This document shows, piece after piece, positions 59,957-64,000 of a DNA stretch of 64,000 bases. How positions within the stretch are numbered: position 1 is the first letter of the stretch; each line of letters starts with the position of its first letter. The translations under genes and the position numbers were made by a program. The notes under the pieces are model-generated. The model ran no database searches. It saw only the letters and a list, made by a program, of their open reading frames with translations, and was not told the origin of the DNA. The stretch covers positions 41,359-105,358 of the forward strand of contig QZCP01000084.1 in the NCBI GenBank assembly GCA_003956705.1, written 5' to 3'. This stretch comes from Brevipalpus yothersi (Eukaryota > Arthropoda > Arachnida > Trombidiformes > Tenuipalpidae).

Positions 59957-60564
59957 TTCTTACACATTTCAATTTTGTGCTTTTGTGCTCTCCTACCGAT
60001 TGTGAATTGTGGTTGATTTTCTTCTCCTCTTCACACTTATCGTTCACCTTTACCTTTACCTTGAACGAGAGAGAACAGTCACTCGCTCATTTGCTCGGAC
60101 GATTGAATTTTAAATATACATGTAGGAAGTAAAAGAAGTAATAGCCCTTCCTTGATTGTCATCAGCTCAGTGGATTTTCTAGCCACTCTTCTTTTCTTTA
60201 CTCGTAGACCGATTCCCTATTTTCCTCTCTCGCTCTTCTTTCCATCTTTCTTGCTCAATAGTCATACCAATAGTCGGTATAGGCTGTTGAATTCAGAACG
60301 GCATAAGCGTGGTCCCATGGAAATTCTGGAATTCCAGCCACTTCGGTTGAATTACCTGCAATAATGATGCGTGTGTGTGTATACTATGATGGTGATGTGA
60401 TTGTGTTTTTGTGGTAAGCATAAGAATAGGAAATCGATAAGTAATAGATAGGTTTGGCGTTATTTGTTCGCTAATGTCTAGTCATTTTAGTCTATGTGTT
60501 TCGAGCTCTAAGAATCTCTCTTCTCTATTGCTCTTGTCCACCTTTTTTCTCTCTCACTCGCATG

Positions 60565-60565
<1 letters not shown>

Positions 60566-60613
<48 letters not shown>
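60566..60613. repeat. (CT)n microsatellite
   Basis: About 24 CT units. Confidence 0.95.
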
Positions 60614-60616
<3 letters not shown>

Positions 60617-60759
60617 TTAGCCTCTCCCTTTTTGGCATTTTTCTTTCTAAAATTTAATGTATGAGTATGTTTGTGTGTGAAGCAATTGAATTGTGAAAGA
60701 AACCAAGTCAAAGAAGAAAGAGAGTAAAAGGCAACTCGTAGATAGCCAAATAGAACTAT

Positions 60760-60762
<3 letters not shown>

Positions 60763-60840
<78 letters not shown>

Positions 60841-60842
60841 AG
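60763..60842. repeat. (AG)n microsatellite
   Basis: About 38 AG units with one GGG interruption. It is opposite in strand sense to the CT array 150 bp away, so the two could pair as a long imperfect hairpin. Confidence 0.95.
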
Positions 60843-60856
60843 GAAATATTCCTCCA

Positions 60857-61479
60857 TTATTGTAGAAAATATTTGAAATTACCTTCATTTGCCATTTTCT
60901 CCTTCTTACTGACTCTGGTAGCGGTCGTTTGGACACAAAGCATTCCATACACCTTAATGCCTGGAATGCGTGCGTATGGAGGATAGTTATGCGTATAAGG
61001 GCCTTCCAATTTTCCCGAACAACGACAAACAACGACATAGTGTGCTTTACCAGTTCGTTCACTTTGAAGAGCCAAAAGTGTCCAATCGCTAGGACTTCTG
61101 CATGTCCTCACATGAGTTAAAGGCTCACAAATTTTCACTTGAGTGTATACCTGAATGAGTGGAAAGATTGATAATCATGTGACTAAGACTATTGCCTCCC
61201 TATTGGATAGACTCCTCAAATTTTCAATGTCCTCCTATCCTCTTCCAATCTCCACTCGTCATCACATGAACTCACCTTTCGATCATAAATTCGTGTCAGC
61301 TCTATGGTGTGTCCATCGTATACTGTTGGATGGTCATTACATTCCCAATCATTAGAAGTAGGACAGTCACATAGTCTTTTAGTGTGATTCATTCGGACAA
61401 AAATTGCACCACAAACTTGCTGTGCTGCACAGGTTGGAAGCATTTTGCCAGAGTGATAGAGATGATTTCGGAGCTTGTC
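60857..61479 (-). CDS. Cysteine-rich secreted-type protein (3' exons)
   Basis: Exon 61479-61276 (acceptor CTCCTCTCAG, donor GTGAGT) joins exon 61150-60857 (acceptor ACTCATTCAG) in frame. The mature-like part has at least twelve cysteines in a spaced pattern: CAAQQVC; LCDCP; WEC; then ICEP, TCRSPSDWTLLALQS, VVCRC and GMLC, with a TGKAHYVVV stretch. The layout resembles a group of arthropod secreted cysteine-rich proteins that databases often name after centipede venom (scoloptoxin-11-like), most of which are not venom components. This family call is tentative. The signal-peptide exon must lie upstream (above 61479) and was not found. The last exon may instead be spliced at GTAAG near 60909. 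Confidence 0.6.
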
Positions 61480-61662
61480 CTGAGAGGAGAATAAAATGAA
61501 TGAGAGATAAAAAGTAGTGTGGTTAGGTCATCATCTCTTTCATCGCTATTTCTTATAGTGATTATGATCAAAGTGCTAGAAAATGATGAGAAGAGAGAAA
61601 GAGCAATAGGAGTCGAAGCTTTGTTAAGAATTTTTTTTCTCCCTTTCTTTTGCCTCAGGAAT

Positions 61663-61775
<113 letters not shown>

Positions 61776-62582
61776 TTATCTGATGACCGGAGGCCCAGAG
61801 GCTGAAGAGATAAGAAAGAGAAAAGAGAAGGAGGGGGTAGAGGGGATGAGAAAAGAGCCTACGTTGAACGTCATTCATGTAGACCGTTCAAGTTAGATTC
61901 TTGAGATTCCGGAATTACCTTGCCCATTCATGCTTTCGCCTGGTAATTACGCATACTTTACAAATTCATTCATGATTTACTCATTCATGTGGCTGATGTG
62001 GCTGATGAATGAGATATACAACTAACTCACTTGCCGTGATGTTTTCTCCCTTCATCTCTCTTTTTCTCGTACTCGCTCCCAAGGACGGCCCATCTTTGAA
62101 AGAGAATCTCTCTCTCTCTTGCCTTCTTTCTTCACTCATTTTTTTCTGATTTTGATACTGAGAATGATCAAGCTCTTCTCTCTCTTTCCATCAACTTGAA
62201 ACCATTGGAGAGAGCGAGAGAGCAGATTTTCTTTGCTGGACTTGACGGTTGGCAAAGCCGAAATGTGACATGAGACAGAAGATGAAGAAAAATGATTAGC
62301 TTATGCAGGCAATCAATCCACTGGCACTCGCCATGAGCTCTTTTTCATACCCAGATGACTTGAGCATCACACACAGCAGCCAAGTAAGATGGAACTTTTA
62401 GGTCATAGTTATCGTTTGGTGGTTTCCATTTAATAACCATTTGATCATTTACTGATTGGTATATTCGTATACACTGGGTGTATACGGATGGGTAACATGG
62501 GGGCCATAATATTTTCTCAAATTTTATGTACTTGCATATAAAAAAGAATTATATCTGTATACACACATTGATCCTTCAAGCA

Positions 62583-62584
<2 letters not shown>

Positions 62585-62648
<64 letters not shown>
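62585..62648. repeat. (CT)n microsatellite
   Basis: About 32 CT units. Confidence 0.96.
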
Positions 62649-62651
<3 letters not shown>

Positions 62652-63055
62652 TGGCTTACTCCAAGAAAAAGCCAATGAATTTGTTTAAAAAAGAGAAAAA
62701 TATATCTGGAAGATTGGGGAGAAAAATTTTATCACCACCCGGTGCCTCATCGCCTAAAGCTCATTACCGTTGATTAACTGCATCATATGGCCTCATATTG
62801 CTCTTCAAACTTTTGCCGAATCATCGAATGCTTATATTGCAACATCAAAGGTGTACAGTGAACGTAAAAATTGTATCGATAAGCAACATCATTCACATAA
62901 GTGGCCATAGTCACCACCCACAACTGGTCTCTCTCTCTTTCTTTCTTTCTTTCTTTCGAAACTTGCTAGTTGATGGGCTGTTTCTATCCATACTTTCTTG
63001 CTGCTCTTCTTTGACCATCTTCCCTTCAGCCTCCCGTCGTCCAAGTCGTTTGGAG

Positions 63056-63091
63056 GAGAAGAAGAAGAAGAAGAAGAAGAAGAAGAAGAAG
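63056..63091. repeat. (GAA)n microsatellite
   Basis: About 12 GAA units. Confidence 0.95.
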
Positions 63092-63938
63092 ATAGGAGAT
63101 GGAAGGTAAATGATGGTGATTCTCAGATGGGTGTGCGAGAGTAACCCCCTCCCGGTGTCGGTGTGTCCGAGGAAAAGTTTTTCGAATTGAATATAGCAGC
63201 AGCAAAAAGTCATCCAGCCTAGGGATGATCGTGTGGAGACTGGTTTGAATTTTACTTCACTAACGATTTCTTGTACAGCCTATGAAACGATGAACTTTTC
63301 ATTTCTGCTGATTTCCTCCACATTCAACACATTTTACAACGAATTTCATTCATCATTTCGCTCTACTATGGTCCGAATTGTCATTCTTTTCAATTCGTTC
63401 AATGAAATCGAATAGGAATGATCTATCATTCGTCACTGTGTATGTTCAGTATGAGACTTTTCTTCGAAAAAAAGTTACATACTCAGATGTGTCAGCTAAG
63501 AGATGTATTTTATGGTTTGCCAATAATTTTTACGAATGGCCTAGTTAAAGAAAGGCTAAGAAATCTCTCTCTTCGTGCCATAAGATCATAAGCTTACCTA
63601 ACGTTCAGAGTATTTCTTGAGTACCTCTATTCTTCAATCAGTCCATGTCTAGACTGGCAAAACAATACCCATAATTTAAATGTTTCATGGGCTGTTAGTG
63701 GTTACTTGCCCCAACCCTGTGTTCGCGTGGAGAGAGAGAGAAAGAATTCTTCTAAACAAGAGAATAGTGTACAGAAAAAGAGGAAGACTACTCTTGATGA
63801 CCACTCAAAATGGAAGTGCCATGAAAAGAGCTATCCAAGAATAGAAAACGACACCACTTTTTCTCTCTTACTCTGTAAATTTCATCAAACTTCACTGGCT
63901 AAACAAGCGAATACGTTGAAAATTCTCGAACCTATCAA

Positions 63939-63940
<2 letters not shown>

Positions 63941-64000
<60 letters not shown>
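63941..64000. repeat. (AG)n microsatellite at window edge
   Basis: Thirty AG units continuing past the window end. Confidence 0.96.

Larger units (their letters stand above)
59468..60856. other. Simple-sequence-rich region, no gene
   Basis: It holds four purine/pyrimidine arrays (near 59722, 59917-59954, 60566-60613, 60763-60842). Open frames here mainly read through repeats and are not credible. Confidence 0.7.
61776..64000. other. Simple-sequence-rich region, possible intron of flanking genes
   Basis: No coding frame recognised on either strand. It could contain the 5' exons of the cysteine-rich gene, or a long last EFL1 intron. It contains the three arrays listed separately. Confidence 0.5.

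Noticed and set aside
60508..61062. 184-codon frame rich in Ser/Leu and Arg/Glu repeats
   Set aside because: Most of it is translated (CT)n/(AG)n microsatellite. The true coding signal on this strand is in another frame.

Overview
The window is eukaryotic nuclear DNA, AT-rich, with small GT-AG introns, abundant (GA)n arrays and class I and II transposons. Recognisable host genes are EMC2, UHRF1, EFL1, a C3orf18-like membrane protein, an RRP7 C-terminal relative, a TTD14-like relic, a cluster of MBOAT acyltransferases of the SOAT/DGAT1 type and a lineage-specific F-box family. The gene set and transposon types point to an arthropod, and I would guess a mite or other chelicerate; the sequence alone does not settle this.

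Layout. 1-4.6 kb: a decayed Ty3/gypsy element on the minus strand. 4.83-6.34 kb: a complete but inactive Tc1/mariner-type element with TIRs and TA duplications. 8.86-10.7 kb: two divergently oriented unrecognised genes, one with a C2H2 finger. 10.7-11.5 kb: a degenerate ~179-bp tandem repeat. 12.2-15.8 kb: an F-box pseudogene split by a 2.8-kb hAT element with an exact 8-bp target duplication. 16.1-18.1 kb: two unrecognised, apparently frameshifted genes.

18.4-42.6 kb is the core: five more F-box paralogs, four SOAT-like genes and one SOAT relic, built by inverted and tandem duplication around EMC2. An F-box + SOAT block at 18.4-21.9 kb (plus strand) is mirrored at 32.6-36.6 kb (minus strand). 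Two SOAT genes were also tandemly duplicated with an RRP7-like fragment. Four F-box copies read through intact and two are dead. A dyad (ATGGCAGC-N10-GCTGCCAT) lies about 135-150 bp upstream of three intact copies, half of it upstream of the fourth, and it is absent from the two dead ones.

44-54 kb holds a C3orf18-like gene, a broken UHRF1 copy, a TTD14-like pseudogene, and a full-length UHRF1 (UBL, tandem Tudor, PHD, SRA, RING). This UHRF1 keeps the methyl-cytosine pocket region of its SRA domain but has a changed NKR finger. 56.4-59.5 kb is EFL1, whose last ~140 residues are not seen downstream within the window. 59.5-64 kb is mostly simple-sequence DNA around a cysteine-rich, secreted-type gene.

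No prokaryotic-style operon or defence system is present. The most notable things are the co-duplicated F-box/acyltransferase cluster with its upstream dyad, the divergent UHRF1, and the apparently C-terminally incomplete EFL1.
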